Assembly: GCA_011032825.1 (NCBI GenBank)
Contig: JAADJZ010000027.1
Span: 496,001 to 560,000 of the forward strand
Length of the DNA stretch: 64,000 bases
Direction of reading: 5' to 3'
Source: Massariosphaeria phaeospora
Taxonomy: Eukaryota; Ascomycota; Dothideomycetes; Pleosporales
Shown: positions 22,937-33,950 of the stretch, piece after piece
Position numbering within the stretch: position 1 is the stretch's first letter
How the letters are laid out: each line of letters starts with the position of its first letter
Position numbers and translations under genes: made by a program
Notes under the pieces: generated by a model
The model's database searches: none
Seen by the model: only the letters and a program-made list of their open reading frames with translations
What the model was told of the DNA's origin: nothing

Positions 22937-24209
22937 CTAACCCTCGTGAAGGTTAAAAAGTATCTGCTTGACTAGCGCCTGCATATCCTTCGCGGCTTCT
23001 CTACCAGCCTCCAGAACTTCTTCGTGTGTGGCTTTACCTTTGCCCAGGTGTTCATCCAAGTCAGTTTTGTTCATAGTCTGGATGTTGGCGTCATCACCTC
23101 GAGGTCCAGCTTCGAGCACAGCGCTGTTGGTCACCAGACTGAAGGCCAAAACCCGAATACCTGCATGTCGAGCGACCACGATTTCCGGGACTGTAGACAT
23201 GCCTACGACATCAGCTCCCAATGTTCGGAGCATTCGACATTCTGCTCTGGTTTCGTAGCTGTCAAGAGTTAGTAACCGAGATTGATTAGATAATGGATCA
23301 TGTCAACGCTTACGTTGGTCCCGCAACAAACGCATACACGCCTTCATGTATCCGTCTCTTCTGCTTGTCCAAACCAAGCTCCCTCCATGCTTTGTGGGCT
23401 CGCTTCCTTAGGTCTAGATCGTACGCATCTGATAACGGCGGGAAGCGGACGCCGTATTCGTCTACGTTGGGTCCTCGTAATGGATGTATTCCAACTAGCC
23501 CGGCCAAGTTCAGATGCTACGATAATTAGCGGTGTCCATTGTGAGAAGATCCGGGATTCCGCACATCGTTCAGGCAGACGATGTCGCCAACGGCGTAGTC
23601 TTGGTTCAGACCACCAGCTGCATTGGTAACTATATACAATGTCAGAATCCCCACCAGACCACTGAAAAGCCAGGACACACCGATGATTGTCTCCACCCCC
23701 ATGACTTTGCAGACTCGCGTTGCAAATGTCACCAGGTCCATTGTGTGGCCTTCATAGAAACTAAGTATATCAGTATAGAAGATCAAGGAAGTAATGACCG
23801 GGTTAGAAGGCCAGTGATGTTAGTGACTGACTGTGCTCTGCCTACTAGAAGCGCCACGGGCGTCTTCTGCGGCCCTATGACGCCGAAGACGAATTTGCCT
23901 GCATGACCCTGTACTGTTCACGAATCAGACCAGATCCCTAGCATCTAGTATCTCCTCCCCAGTGCTCAATATCTGCAGCACGTGCGTGCACTTACCTGTA
24001 CTCTGCGGGAAATTCGGGATCTGAGCATATGCAAGCTCAACTTTTGGCTCCGGATCGATCGTTTCTGCGAGCCCTCCGAGACCTGAGCCGCAAACAATGG
24101 CTACTTTGGGGTTCTTCAGGGCATCGGGGAGTTCAGAGCGCAGGTAGGCGACTGTTTCGGTGGCCCGCTGGTAGGCATTTGGGGCTAGTTGGGTGTCCAG
24201 AGTGTCCAT
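22937..24209 (-). CDS. Purine nucleoside phosphorylase
   Basis: Cleaves inosine or guanosine with phosphate to base and ribose-1-phosphate in purine salvage. The first exon gives [18 protein letters not shown] and the phosphate-binding motif [16 protein letters not shown]. Splicing then yields [43 protein letters not shown] sequence (GVETII joined to [12 protein letters not shown]), [39 protein letters not shown] and [19 protein letters not shown], all trimeric PNP-family motifs. At least five introns are needed and all joins keep frame. It ends LFNLHEG. It is divergent from the mitoribosomal gene at 24434 with only 224 bp between starts, which must serve as a shared promoter. Confidence 0.93.
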
Positions 24210-24433
24210 GTTGGAGTGTAAGGAATGAGAAGGTAAACTAATGTTGAGGTACGAAAGAAAGGTATCCCGAGTCTGCTAATAATCACTTTGACACGGCTTC
24301 GATCTAGTATGGAGGAGGAAGGTGATAGTCTTGGCACGGTGGCCTCCGCCGCGGGATTCTGCCGAGCGCTAGCGCGGAATTTGCACGAGTCTCAACTTCG
24401 TGTTCGCGATCGCAAGACAGAGTTCATCTAGCA

Positions 24434-25591
24434 ATGGCGGCGCCCAGGTGTGTGAGGTCTCTGTTTAGGCCCGTAAAGAGGGCTCAGGTGCGAGTTTCCA
24501 AACGAAGATCATGAGCGACTGCTAACCGTCAACAGATTGCTGCCCCTAGACCCTGTACCCAGCCTTTTTCTCGAGCTCTGGCATCACGGCCAGAGGAGCC
24601 CGACGATGACAATGCAGCCATCAAGGAGATTACAGATGGGAAGATGAATTTGGACGAGCGGTTAGAACACATGGGCTTAGACCCCGAGAAATTCAAACAG
24701 TACGGATACAGTCGCATTTGGGTGGGCGAACAAGAGGTGCTAATGAGGGGACAGGTTATATAAAAGCCAGCAGGAGGCAGACAAAAGATATAAGAAATGG
24801 AAACCTACGACACGAGAGGAATCAGAAAGGAAATGGGCAGAGATGCAGACGACGCCGGACCATATGACGATGCTTCACATGTACAAGCGGGCGGGCGTGG
24901 AGCCGATAAAGCTGGCAAAGTAGGCTTATCCCCAAGATTGAGCCGACTTGCATACTGATAATCACCCAGAAAACGAGGCATCACAGCCCCCGGCCCCGAG
25001 AAACCGGAGCTCGACGCCGACTCGAAGAAAGCGCTCGAAGCCCTCCGCGCCCCTCTCAACGTACGCGCAAGCTACCTGCGCCCTCTGCGCCGCGCCGCCG
25101 AACACGGCGTCCCCGTCTGCGACCTCCAGCTGCGAACCTACTCGATCCGCAACCTGCTCCTATTCGCCGACCTCGCGGTGCGCGCAGCCTACTACATGGG
25201 CCTTGCAGCGCGCGGGCCCGTCCCCCTCCCGCGCATCACGGAGCGCTGGACCGTGCCGCGCGCAAACTTCATCTTCAAGAAGTCGCAGGAGAACTTCGAG
25301 CGCATTACCATGCGGCGCCTGATCCAGATCCAGGACGGGCACCCGGATGTGGTGAAGGCGTGGCTGGCGTTTTTGTTGAAGCATCAGTACCATGGCGTGG
25401 GTATGAAGGCGAACATTTGGGAATACGAGAGCTTGGATAGTGCGTTGAATGTTGGGAAGGAGTTTAAGGAGGGGGAATACCGCGGCAGGAGAGAGGGCCC
25501 CATGCTGGAGAAGGTGGGGCAGATACTCAAGGGCAGGGGGTTCAAGGAGGCTATGAAGGGGTACGAGAGCCCGGTGGAGTTGAGGCCGTAG
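24434..25591 (+). CDS. RSM10: Mitochondrial small-subunit ribosomal protein S10 (uS10m), 336 aa
   Basis: Mitoribosomal S10. Exons 24434-24487, 24536-24721, 24771-24919 and 24970-25591 total 337 codons. The N-terminus is basic and looks like an import signal (MAAPRCVRSLFRPVKRAQ). The S10 domain is in exon 4: VCDLQLRTYSIRNLLLFADL, AVRAAYYMGLAARGPVPLP, ERWTVPRANFIFKKSQENFE, RLIQIQDGHPDVVKAWLAFL and HQYHGVGMKANIWEYE. It carries an N-terminal extension of about 170 residues relative to bacterial S10, usual for fungi. The donor before intron 2 is GTGGGC. Exon 4 is markedly GC-rich compared with the earlier exons. Confidence 0.93.
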
Positions 25592-26359
25592 GGCTTGTCG
25601 CGTGGGCGGTGTATGATATCGGCTGGGTTGGGTGGGTGATGCATGGGATTGGCGTAACGTACAATGACTGTTGCTAATGCATACAATGTAGATATACGGC
25701 GGTGCGATACTGTCAGTATCGATCATGCTTCTTCTGCCTAAACGAGGTGTTCTGACCACTGGTCTGGGTGGCATGCAAGCTGACGCGCGCTAGGCCATTG
25801 ACTGGACCGGAGTTCGCAACTCGAGCAAAGTTGAAGAACAAGAAGTCAGCCTGCAGTTGTGTCGTTTATTTCGAGTACCCACCCAGCGCCCGAAGAGAGC
25901 GACGCGCACGCCAACCCTACCCCGTGGACCCAACATCACAGCCGAACTTCGGGGCTACCACGCGCCGGAAAAGACCATCTCGGTGTCGCGAAATTTGATG
26001 GATTTGCTCTCCGGACAACTGCTAAGGTTTTGCGAAGTAAAGATCGTTAATATCAACAACTACGGAAAATACCCAATACTAGTAGCTTCATTGGACGTCG
26101 GCTTTTTTTGTACGCAAAACGACATGACAAAACCAACGGATAGATTTGGCCGCGGACTCACTATTGGAACCATGGTTCATCAAGGTGACTTCTCTAAAAT
26201 CTTCTTCTCGCGGTTTTTCTGCTTTCTTGTTTCTGTATACACAGGCAATCTCTCTTTTCATCCAAAGGCCGAAGAGAGCCTCTTCGAAGAGCTTAAATCC
26301 AGTACAGGCAATTTTCTTTACAGCCACAGATATACGGACGCGCACCTACCAACTTGGAC
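25592..26359. other. Intergenic, 0.77 kb
   Basis: 3' flank of RSM10 and upstream region of the Gfd2-like gene. Frames at 25857-26462 and 26088-26345 lack recognisable content. No repeat was seen. Confidence 0.4.
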
Positions 26360-27309
26360 ATGGCCCTCCACGAGATTACGGGAAACAACCCACACACCAC
26401 GACACCCGAGACGTCGTCGCCACATCCTCTCATTGACGTCGGCGGCGCTACCAAAAACATAAGCACGGGGCACGTACACCCCATAAAACCACGCATCGCA
26501 AAGAATGGACTACACATTCTCCACGAAATCTTTGGTCTCGGGGGCGATTCTCCCAGGTCACCTAGCCTATCAGATGTTGTCCTCGTCGCCATCGACTTTG
26601 AGAACATCGACACCATCAGGAGCAGGTTTTTGAAGAATGACAGGTGCCAAATCGGCCTTGCCATCCTTGATACCAAGGAAATCCACCAGGTGCCACCAGA
26701 CAAGCTCATATCGACCTACAACTTTGCCACAGGGTCTACAACTTACGTTGCAAAAGCCTCCAGAAAGTTCATGTTCGGGGCGACAGACACAATATATCCC
26801 TGGGACATCGCCTCCCGCCAGCTCGGAACGTGGTGTTCGTCGGCCACGGAATTCTGAGCGACGTCCAGGCTCTGCAGGCTCTGGGGTTCCCGTTCCCAGA
26901 CCGTCTTGCGGGCATCCTGGACACGCACCAGGTGGCCAACAATGTTTTCGAGATCTGGCGGGGGTCGCTGGGGGACTTGCTGTTGCGGTTGGAGTGTCCG
27001 TTCAATAGGCTGCACTCGGCGGGCAACGACGCGAACTTCTCGCTGAGGGCGCTGCTTCTTCTGGCAGCCTATGGGTTTGCGGAGCAAGAGGAAGAGCAAG
27101 AAGAGCTGGATGGCGATTGCGAGGGTGACACAGTAGCGATTTTGCGGCAGATTGCATACTGGCCATTGCCCCATTGGGTGGACCCTGAGGTTCTTGCCAT
27201 GCAGAAACGGGAGTGCGCTCCGGCCAAGCACCACTACGACGAGTGGGTTCAGCGGCGAAAGGAGAAGAAATCCGTGCGGCTCGGAGGCTCAACAGGGAGG
27301 ATGCTATGA
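26360..27309 (+). pseudogene. Gfd2/YDR514C-like RNase H-fold protein with a frame break
   Basis: Start MALHEITGNN at 26360. The first part holds the beginning of the Gfd2-type DEDDh nuclease-like domain: SDVVLVAIDFENIDTI with the first acidic residue, then DRCQIGLAILDTKEI, ISTYNFATGSTTYVA and ASRKFMFGATDTIY. The domain continues after about 26823 in a different frame: ARNVVFVGHGILSDVQALQA, LGFPFPDRLAGILDTHQVAN, RLHSAGNDANFSLRALLLLA, to a stop at 27309. Between DIASRQ and RNVVFVGHG one base is missing and no donor/acceptor pair restores the frame, so this looks like a single-base deletion, real or technical. The region is also a few residues shorter than related proteins as I remember them. 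The family is poorly characterised in filamentous fungi. Confidence 0.72.
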
Positions 27310-28562
27310 AGCGGAGACTCTGCTGAAGATGTAACGCGGCGTCTTGGGACCGGACTAGATGACCGGACTACAAGGAGTGCTAGGATGATCGCCCTTTACT
27401 TATCCTGTGACGCATTTACATCGATTTTGAATAGCAAGTCGAGTTCACGATCCAACTACAATCATCGATATTCCCGAAGTAGGCGAGGGTGCCAGCGTTG
27501 CCTTCGATCTTCCTCGTACAGACCCGCCGCCGCCTCTATCTTCGCCTCTACTGGCACGACCTCTACTATCGCGCTCTCTCCGACTAACTGTACACAGATG
27601 TGCAACTAGCGAGGCGACGATTCTAGCCATGGAGCGTGAAACAGCGGCGCTAATGCTGGTAAGCTCTCAACGAGGAGAGACGATGCAAGACAGACATCTG
27701 AGAGGGATATCAATGAAATTCAGGCAGGTCAGTTACAGTGATAGATGGGACACGCAAAATGTAGATGAAATGGTTCTATTCGAGAGCCGTTGACTCGCTA
27801 TGCACATATTGATGCAGGTGCGTCCTAGTGCCTCGGAAATATCCGCGTAGCATAGGGGAGTGCGGGAGCTAGGCAAGAGAAGTTGAAGGGATCTAGGTGG
27901 TACTCGTACTGTAGATAAATAGTCGACCGTTTTGAGCAGCCTCGGGAGTCGGCATACTGGCTGCCCCCCGCTCGGCTCCTTCGATCCGGAAAAAGGACTA
28001 TGTAGTGTATCTTCGCGGTTTTGGCTTTGAACTAGTATCAGCTACTAGCATAGAGGAGGCCATGTAGAGAGTACCCGACGAGTCGAGGTCGTTGTTGGTG
28101 GCATGGCTTAGTCAGGGGCATCACGCTTCCCGTCCGCACTGCCTAACCTGTTGTCGCCCACCACGACGCCGCGCAGGGCTGGGCTAAAATTAAAATGAAA
28201 GTTGGCTGACGCCTCGGCTGGAACCACTCAGCGGCGCACCCGGGCAGTCGTGGCGTTGGCACTGTGACGGGGGCCCAGGTGCGCACTCGGGGCTCGGGGT
28301 GCACGGCCTGACGTGAGCCTCCAACAGTTGGAACTGCCACTCCCTTCCGGCGGCGCACTTTCGTCCTCTCTCCACCTGCGTCTCGTCGCTGAAACCCACG
28401 CCGCGCACCTCGCATCTCGCACCTCGCACCTCACCTCCTGGCCCAGCGCCCGCCGTCCTTTCCACCACCGTCCCGCAGCATCGCATTTAGCATGTCCGCA
28501 TAGCCCAAGAGCACTCCCTCTCGTCCAGTCGCTCGCTTCCCCGACCCCCAGATACCACCGCG
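27310..28562. other. Intergenic, 1.25 kb
   Basis: 3' flank of the Gfd2-like gene and promoter/leader of the transporter. The last 250 bp are C-rich and contain tctcgcacctcgcacctcacctc (about 28413-28438), probably the transporter leader. No coding content is recognised. Confidence 0.4.
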
Positions 28563-29699
28563 ATGGGTAGGTGGACCCTGAGAACGCGCACCCGCGGCCC
28601 CGGCTAACACTGGCGACCGCAGAGAAGCGCCCGTCCAGCGAGGGCCTCGTCGACAATGTCGACCCCCGCGAGTCGCAGGAGATGGAGATGCAGGAGCTGC
28701 CGACGTTCGAGAAGCCCGCCGAGCCGACGCCCATCTCGCTCAAGGACAAGCTGATCACCTGCTTCTGGATCGCGCTCAACACCTTCTCCACCCTGGGCCT
28801 GATCTTCCTGAGCAAACGGTACGAGCCCCCCGCTTCTGTGCTGTGTGCATGCGCGCGACGAGCCTAACACGGAGGACAGGGTGTTCAGCGACCCGCAGCT
28901 CAAGGCCTGCCAGCTCATGGTGGTCATGTGGCACTTCACCGCCACCGGCCTCGTCCTGTTCGTCTCGACGCGGGGCCCCTTCCGCGCCTTCAAGGCCCTG
29001 CGGCTCAATCCGTGGGACATGCTGCCCGTCTGCGCCTTCTTCGCCGGCTATGTCGTGCTCGGCAACCTGAGCCTGACGTACAACTCAATCGGCTTCTACC
29101 AGCTGTCCAAAGTCATGACGACGCCTTGCGTGGTCCTGATCAACTTTGCGCTGTTCCGCAAGACCGTGACGCGGTACATGCTGGCCGCCATCCTCGCGAC
29201 CTGCATCGGCGTGTCCTTCACTATCAATGAAGAATCAAAGACGCAGCTTTTCGGCGTGATTATTGCGACGCTGGCCTTCTGCTCCACTGCACTCTACCAG
29301 ATCTGGATCGGCAAGAAGATTGAAGACTTCGCCGTCTCGGCACCCCAGCTGCTGCTCAACCAGGCCCCGATCTCGGTGCTGATGCTGATTCCGTTCGTGC
29401 CCTTCTTCGACACCATCCCGGACCTCAGCGTGGTGCCGGTCAACATCCTCTACTCGGTCTGCGCCTCCGGCATCATGGCCTCGCTCTACAACCTCTCGCA
29501 GTTCCTGATCATTGGCCGCACCTCGGCATTGACCTTCAACATCGTCAGCCATCTCAAGACCATCATGATCCTCTCCATCGGCTGGTATAGCGAGGGCAAG
29601 ATCCTCAGCCCCCGCGAGTGGTTTGGTGTCGCGCTGGCGCTGGGTGGCGGATGGGTGTACTCCCACCTGGCGTTGAAGGCGAAGAAGCAGGGCAAATGA
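28563..29699 (+). CDS. Triose-phosphate/nucleotide-sugar transporter family protein (SLC35E3-like), 339 aa
   Basis: A multi-pass Golgi/ER-type transporter of the TPT branch of the drug/metabolite superfamily. Exons 28563-28566, 28623-28818 and 28880-29699 total 340 codons. The first exon is only ATG plus one base, giving MEKRPSSEGLVDN. Residues 1-45 are cytosolic and acidic. About ten hydrophobic helices follow, starting with LITCFWIALNTFSTLGLIFL. TPT-like motifs include NLSLTYNSIGFYQLSKVMTT, PCVVLINFALFRKTV, FSTALYQIWIGKK-type sequence and SALTFNIVSHLKTIMILSIG. The C-terminus is basic (KAKKQGK), compatible with ER/Golgi retrieval. The transported sugar cannot be inferred. Confidence 0.9.
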
Positions 29700-31298
29700 T
29701 TTGGCGCACCTGCGTCTTGCACTTGCACCTAGACCTACGCATACATGCATGCACGCACGCACGCACTTGAAGCACAATGAGCATTGGGCGGGGTTCTTTT
29801 TGGGGTTTGGGGGTAGACCGCTTTCTTCTGCTGTATAACGAACGAGCGAGCGGGTACGGGGGGGCGCACGCGTGCTCCCACGACTGGAATTTCCCTTGTC
29901 TCTGATAGATCGAGCGAGCGATATGCTAGTACTTTTGCAAAATCAGGCAGATTCACATGGGGCGACGGCGCTTATATTTGTTGCACTGGACGCCTAGTGC
30001 TGTATGGAAATTCGCTTTTGGCTTCCTTGTCATATTTATTCTTATGTCCACCATCTTCCTATGCATTATACTCCACGATGGCACTGGGATCCCCATCGCA
30101 TCGGCAAGTCTCGGGTCGCACGCATCTGGCTTTTACTGACGTAGATGAGCGTCCGTGGTGTACAGTTCGGAGTACCGACCGTACCCCGTACCAACAGATG
30201 CTAAATTATATCCCAGTATGCAACTCGCACCACCATGCCATGCCAACTCCCCCCTTTGTAGCCTCCACCCCATCCATCCATCCATCCATCCATCCGCTAT
30301 TCTTACTTACATACATATGTATGTAGACTAAACTAACTTCTTCACCGAATACCCCGATGCGGCAAGAAAAGCACAGCACATTTCGACGGCCGGGCGCCCG
30401 ATCGTCGTCACACGTGAGTGAGCCGCTGCAGGTGGCTTGGCACCCGTGGACGCCTAGCGGCTAAGCCTTGCTGCGCACGCACGGATGGATCGTAGCTTCC
30501 TTCCTTGCTTCCTTGCGGACTTCTTGCGATTTGCGATTCAGCCTCGGGCGATCTGTGGATAATAGTTGCTGCTTTGGGTAGGGATGCGCGGGGACGCCTG
30601 AATGTGTAGTGAAGAGGGGGCGGGGCGCAGTGAGGGAAGGTACACGGGAAGGTCGCGTGAGAAGGTGGGTTGCGCGTATAGTGTAGGTATATAAGGGAAG
30701 AGGTGCCGTCCGTGGTTGATGGAGAGGAAAGGTGTTTACTCGTACTGACGGAAAGAGTTATTTACGAGAATAAGTTGTTTGGATTAGCGGTATCTATACA
30801 TACACACGCGCGGAGTACCGACGACCAACCTATACCTACGTACCTACATTGGATCAGATCACATCGGACCTGGCCTGCGCACACTGGTCGGTACAAAACG
30901 TAACGGAACGGAACGCACATCGCTACTTTTTATATCGTTCACGTCGTTATCGCTTTCGATATCAATATCAACATCGACGTCGACGTCGACGATACGATTC
31001 GATTCGATTGGACTTGGCTTGGATTGGACTGAACTGAATTGACGACAGCCACATTTCATTTCACGCCGACTCGTCGAACGCGAAGCTGCGAGCACGACGC
31101 TCTCCAGCCATCCTACCCAGGACGGTACCTCGACAAGTACTGTAGTGATCTGGGCACGGTACCTGTCCACCTACGAGCAAATCAACCAACCAGACACCGC
31201 GCAGATAAACAGACAGACAGACATACCCAACAGCACGCAGCGTTTCTGCTCACATCCTCACACCCGCACACCCAAACCACACCCACCCCCTTACAACA
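29700..31298. other. Intergenic, 1.6 kb with short simple repeats
   Basis: Contains the 3' flank of the transporter (cgcacgcacgcac at 29752-29766), a CCAT run (30271-30295), gcttccttccttgcttcctt-type pyrimidine sequence near 30497, and a TATA-like tatataaggg at 30687-30696. From 31000 it has gattcgattcgattgg and ggactgaactgaattg repeats, probably the leader of the glycine-rich gene. No gene is recognised. Confidence 0.4.
30271..30295. repeat. (CCAT)n microsatellite
   Basis: About six copies of catc/ccat in a row. Confidence 0.9.
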
Positions 31299-31583
31299 AT
31301 GGGCTGCATATCCTCCACCCCCCGCACCTCCTCGCCACACTACCGCCCCCCTCCCGCTATCCGCGCCAGCGGCACGCACGGCGGCAAAAAACCCTACTAC
31401 CACTCCGGCCACGCCACAGCAACGCATCAGCACCATACTGCGCATGGGATAGGTAGCGGCGGGTACAGTGGTGGTGGCTTTTACAGCGGAGGAGGAGGGG
31501 ATTATAGTGGAGGTGGAGGTGGAGGTGGAGGAGGAGGGGGGGATTGTGGTGGTGGTGGTGGGGGAGGGGGAGGGGGCTGTTAG
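31299..31583 (+). CDS. Small glycine-rich protein with MGC lipidation motif, 94 aa
   Basis: Intronless frame starting MGCISSTPRTSSPHYRPPP. Gly2 followed by Cys3 and Ser at positions 5 and 6 fits the consensus for N-myristoylation plus palmitoylation, so the product is probably anchored to the inner face of membranes (inference from the motif). The middle is His/Thr-rich (HSGHATATHQHHTAHG). The C-terminal half is almost pure glycine with a few Tyr/Ser/Asp, for example GGYSGGGFYSGGGG, and it ends in Cys. The opposite strand is also open, a consequence of the GGT/GGA repeats, but lacks a plausible domain. No homologue is recognised. The ATG context (acaacaATGGGC) is favourable. Low complexity means translation needs proof. 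Confidence 0.55.
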   Translation: MGCISSTPRTSSPHYRPPPAIRASGTHGGKKPYYHSGHATATHQHHTAHGIGSGGYSGGGFYSGGGGDYSGGGGGGGGGGGDCGGGGGGGGGGC

Positions 31584-32142
31584 TGAAGGAGGGGATTGAG
31601 GGATTGAGGGATAGGTTGGGTTGGGGATGGACTGGCGTTTATGACGGCGTTTGGGTATGGTATTGACGGAAGGAAGGGAAGGAACATGATCGGATGGATA
31701 CGCCACGCCACGCCTCGCCTCTCTACCTACTTACCTACCTAGTTATTATTCATTCATTCTTCTTATTTCCCTGAGATACGGCTCCATCTCCCTCTTCCTC
31801 TCCCGCAAACCAACTCCACCAACTACACCAACACCAACACCAACATCACCACAGGGCTTTACCAATTCCACCCAATACATGGGGCCACAAGGAAGACAAT
31901 AAATAGTTAGATTGATGACATGGCAACTTGCAGCCCAAGACAATGGGAAAAGCGCAGGGCGAACATTTTGTGCATGCAACGAATGCTGTTCCCACAACAA
32001 AATTAGGATAGATAACTAGCTAGATGGTTCAAACAAACAAGCAACTCCCGCCGAAGAAAAAAAAACCATCCAAAAGATTAAACACCACCACACACCACGA
32101 AAGTTAAACACAGCCAGATCTATCCACCCACGCAACTACCCA
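31584..32142. other. Convergent 3' flanks, low complexity
   Basis: 559 bp between the glycine-rich gene and the F-box gene, which end toward each other. It contains ggattgagggattgaggga (about 31591-31609), acctacttacctacc and ccaacaccaacaccaac-type repeats. No gene was seen. Confidence 0.45.
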
Positions 32143-33225
32143 TCACACCGCAACACCCATCTCCCCCTCGCCCATGGCGCCCAAGAAATCCGCAACATCT
32201 TCCCCCCGCTCCTCCAGCACCCACTCCAGCGTCTGCACCCACGTCTCACCGTTGTTGTCGAACCAGTCGCCCAGGCCGCGCACATAGCCCTCGACCATGC
32301 CCTTGAGCGGCGCGTGCTCCTTCAGCCACAGCACCTGCTCCGGGTCCAGCTTCAGCATGTCCTCGACGACGTAGTAGTGCGGGATGTCGTCGCCCCAGCC
32401 CTCGGCGCCGACTTCGTGGTTGGCGTGCAGGCTGAACTTGGAGGAGGCGTGGCGGGCGGCGAAGGTCTGGGTGCTGTTGAAGTGGGACGAGAGCGTGGTC
32501 GGGGTTGGCTGGTGGGGGTGGTGCGTGGTAAAGGGGTTGTGGACGGGCGGGGCAGAAACTGCAGGCGGGTAGTTGAGGTGGATGTTGAAGAGCAGGTGGT
32601 GCTCGTTGTTCGGGTGGCGCTTTTTGAACTTGCGCGCGATGGTGCCGTTCGAGGGACAGATGTTGCTGTGCACCACCTCCCGCAGCACGGCATGCACATC
32701 GGCGATCTCGGCAAGCTCAAACGTAGTCCAGTTGTGCAACAGAGCGGCACGCTTCTGCATGACCAGCCGGGTGGCCCGCGACTCGCGCTGGTGGTCGCGG
32801 TTGTGGAAAGCGCGCGAGTAGAGCCACAGCCGGTAGACTGCGCGCCGCACGCGATACCTCTCGTCGCTGGTCAGGAGGCGCCGGTTCTCGTAGTTGTACT
32901 TCCACTTCTTGAACGGATAGATGTCGCTCCATTTCTCGGCCACGCGGCCGGTGTGTACGATTTGCTTGAGCAGCGCGATCGAGAAGGGCACGGAGCGGAT
33001 CATGTGGGCAGGCTGGCTGGCGTTGTGGGTGAGCAGCTGGGTGAGGTCTTGCAGGGGTCCGAATTGCGCTTCGGCGGCCGTCTCGAGCACGGCGAGTTTC
33101 TGCGACGACGCGTAGATGTGGCCGAAGCGGCGGCAGGTCGAGGAAAGGGCGAGCACATCGCGGACGGAGGTGCAGGAGAAGAACACGTGCGAGACGAGCT
33201 CGGTTGCGAGCTCTTCGAACAGCAT
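32143..33225 (-). CDS. F-box protein, 360 aa
   Basis: Single-exon protein with an F-box at the very start: MLFEELATELVSHVFFSCTS, then VRDVLALSSTCRRFGHIY, the usual docking site for Skp1 in SCF ubiquitin ligases. The rest has no WD40 or LRR repeats; it contains VLETAAEAQFGPLQDLTQLL, a basic Arg-rich middle (DERYRVRRAVYRLWLYSRAF) and a C-terminal acidic part (VLEERGEDVADFLG), as in many filamentous-fungal F-box proteins of unknown substrate. The frame is open to an earlier ATG at 33432 (MSPSSPIGVEAPISH), which would give 429 residues. I prefer 33225 because the F-box usually begins within a few residues of the start and the extension has untranslated-leader character. A large antisense frame (32314-33273 plus) is a codon shadow. 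Confidence 0.85.
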   Translation of the reverse strand: MLFEELATELVSHVFFSCTSVRDVLALSSTCRRFGHIYASSQKLAVLETAAEAQFGPLQDLTQLLTHNASQPAHMIRSVPFSIALLKQIVHTGRVAEKWSDIYPFKKWKYNYENRRLLTSDERYRVRRAVYRLWLYSRAFHNRDHQRESRATRLVMQKRAALLHNWTTFELAEIADVHAVLREVVHSNICPSNGTIARKFKKRHPNNEHHLLFNIHLNYPPAVSAPPVHNPFTTHHPHQPTPTTLSSHFNSTQTFAARHASSKFSLHANHEVGAEGWGDDIPHYYVVEDMLKLDPEQVLWLKEHAPLKGMVEGYVRGLGDWFDNNGETWVQTLEWVLEERGEDVADFLGAMGEGEMGVAV

Positions 33226-33632
33226 TCTGGTGGTACAAGGACTGTGACTTTGGGGATTTTTGGAAATGTCTAGGAAAACAACGGGTCTTTCTCTTCTTCG
33301 GGAATTCTTCAATACTCTTTTTGACAGTTTATATCGGTGGTGTGGATTGGGGAGGAAATCGATCGGTGTGAAGCTGGACTGTCGGACGTGACTGATCGGT
33401 GCTTCGACGCCGATGGGAGAGGAAGGGCTCAAATGATTGAGACCCCTCCGTTGGGGCTATAGAAAAGGTTTGAGACATGCTCGGAGAAGTCGGTCAGGGC
33501 GAAGGCCAGCCGGGAAGGGCTGGTGACGATTGCGGCTATCATGGTTGAGGTGTGAGGTGGAAAGGGGATGGCTGACTGTGACGCTATTTATCTATTGACC
33601 GCGCCAAGACAGTCCGTGTCACCCCACCCCGT

Positions 33633-33834
33633 GCATTAATTCGTGTCCGCCAATACGCGCACCCTTAACTATACTCCTACACCTTTATAAGTTTGATAAT
33701 ACATTACCTAGTATACTAGATACAGTAAGGCTTTGTAAAGATAAAAGTAGCCTATCTAGCTATTGCTAGAATTTCTTATACTGTCAAGAGCATTGCCTAA
33801 AGCTATCTTACATCCATCGGACACGAATTAATGC
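33633..33834. mobile_element. MITE copy B with 17-bp perfect terminal inverted repeats
   Basis: The left end gcattaattcgtgtccg (33633-33649) is the exact reverse complement of the right end cggacacgaattaatgc (33818-33834). The element is 202 bp, AT-rich inside, and has no coding capacity. It is related in sequence and layout to copy A at 21496-21690. A TA dinucleotide lies inside each end (catTAattc / gaatTAatg), which would suit a Tc1/mariner-type TA target if the true ends are there, but this is not settled. It sits between two outward-facing F-box-type genes and ends 117 bp before the ATG at 33951. Confidence 0.85.
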
Positions 33835-33950
33835 TCGGGGGTGACCCCGCCGATCTCCGATGCTCACTTCAATGCTGCCATTGACAAAAGTGTATTTAAA
33901 TACTCAGCGACGACTCAACGAGAATCTAAGCAAACAGCACTACTGGCAAA

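Noticed and set aside
27310..28490. Possible gene in the spacer before the transporter
   Set aside because: Short frames only, no domain and no consistent splice sites; the C-rich part is better read as the transporter leader.
32314..33273. Long plus-strand open frame opposite the F-box gene
   Set aside because: It is rich in Val/Gly/Arg with no domain and mirrors the codon pattern of the F-box gene, which has a clear motif and start.
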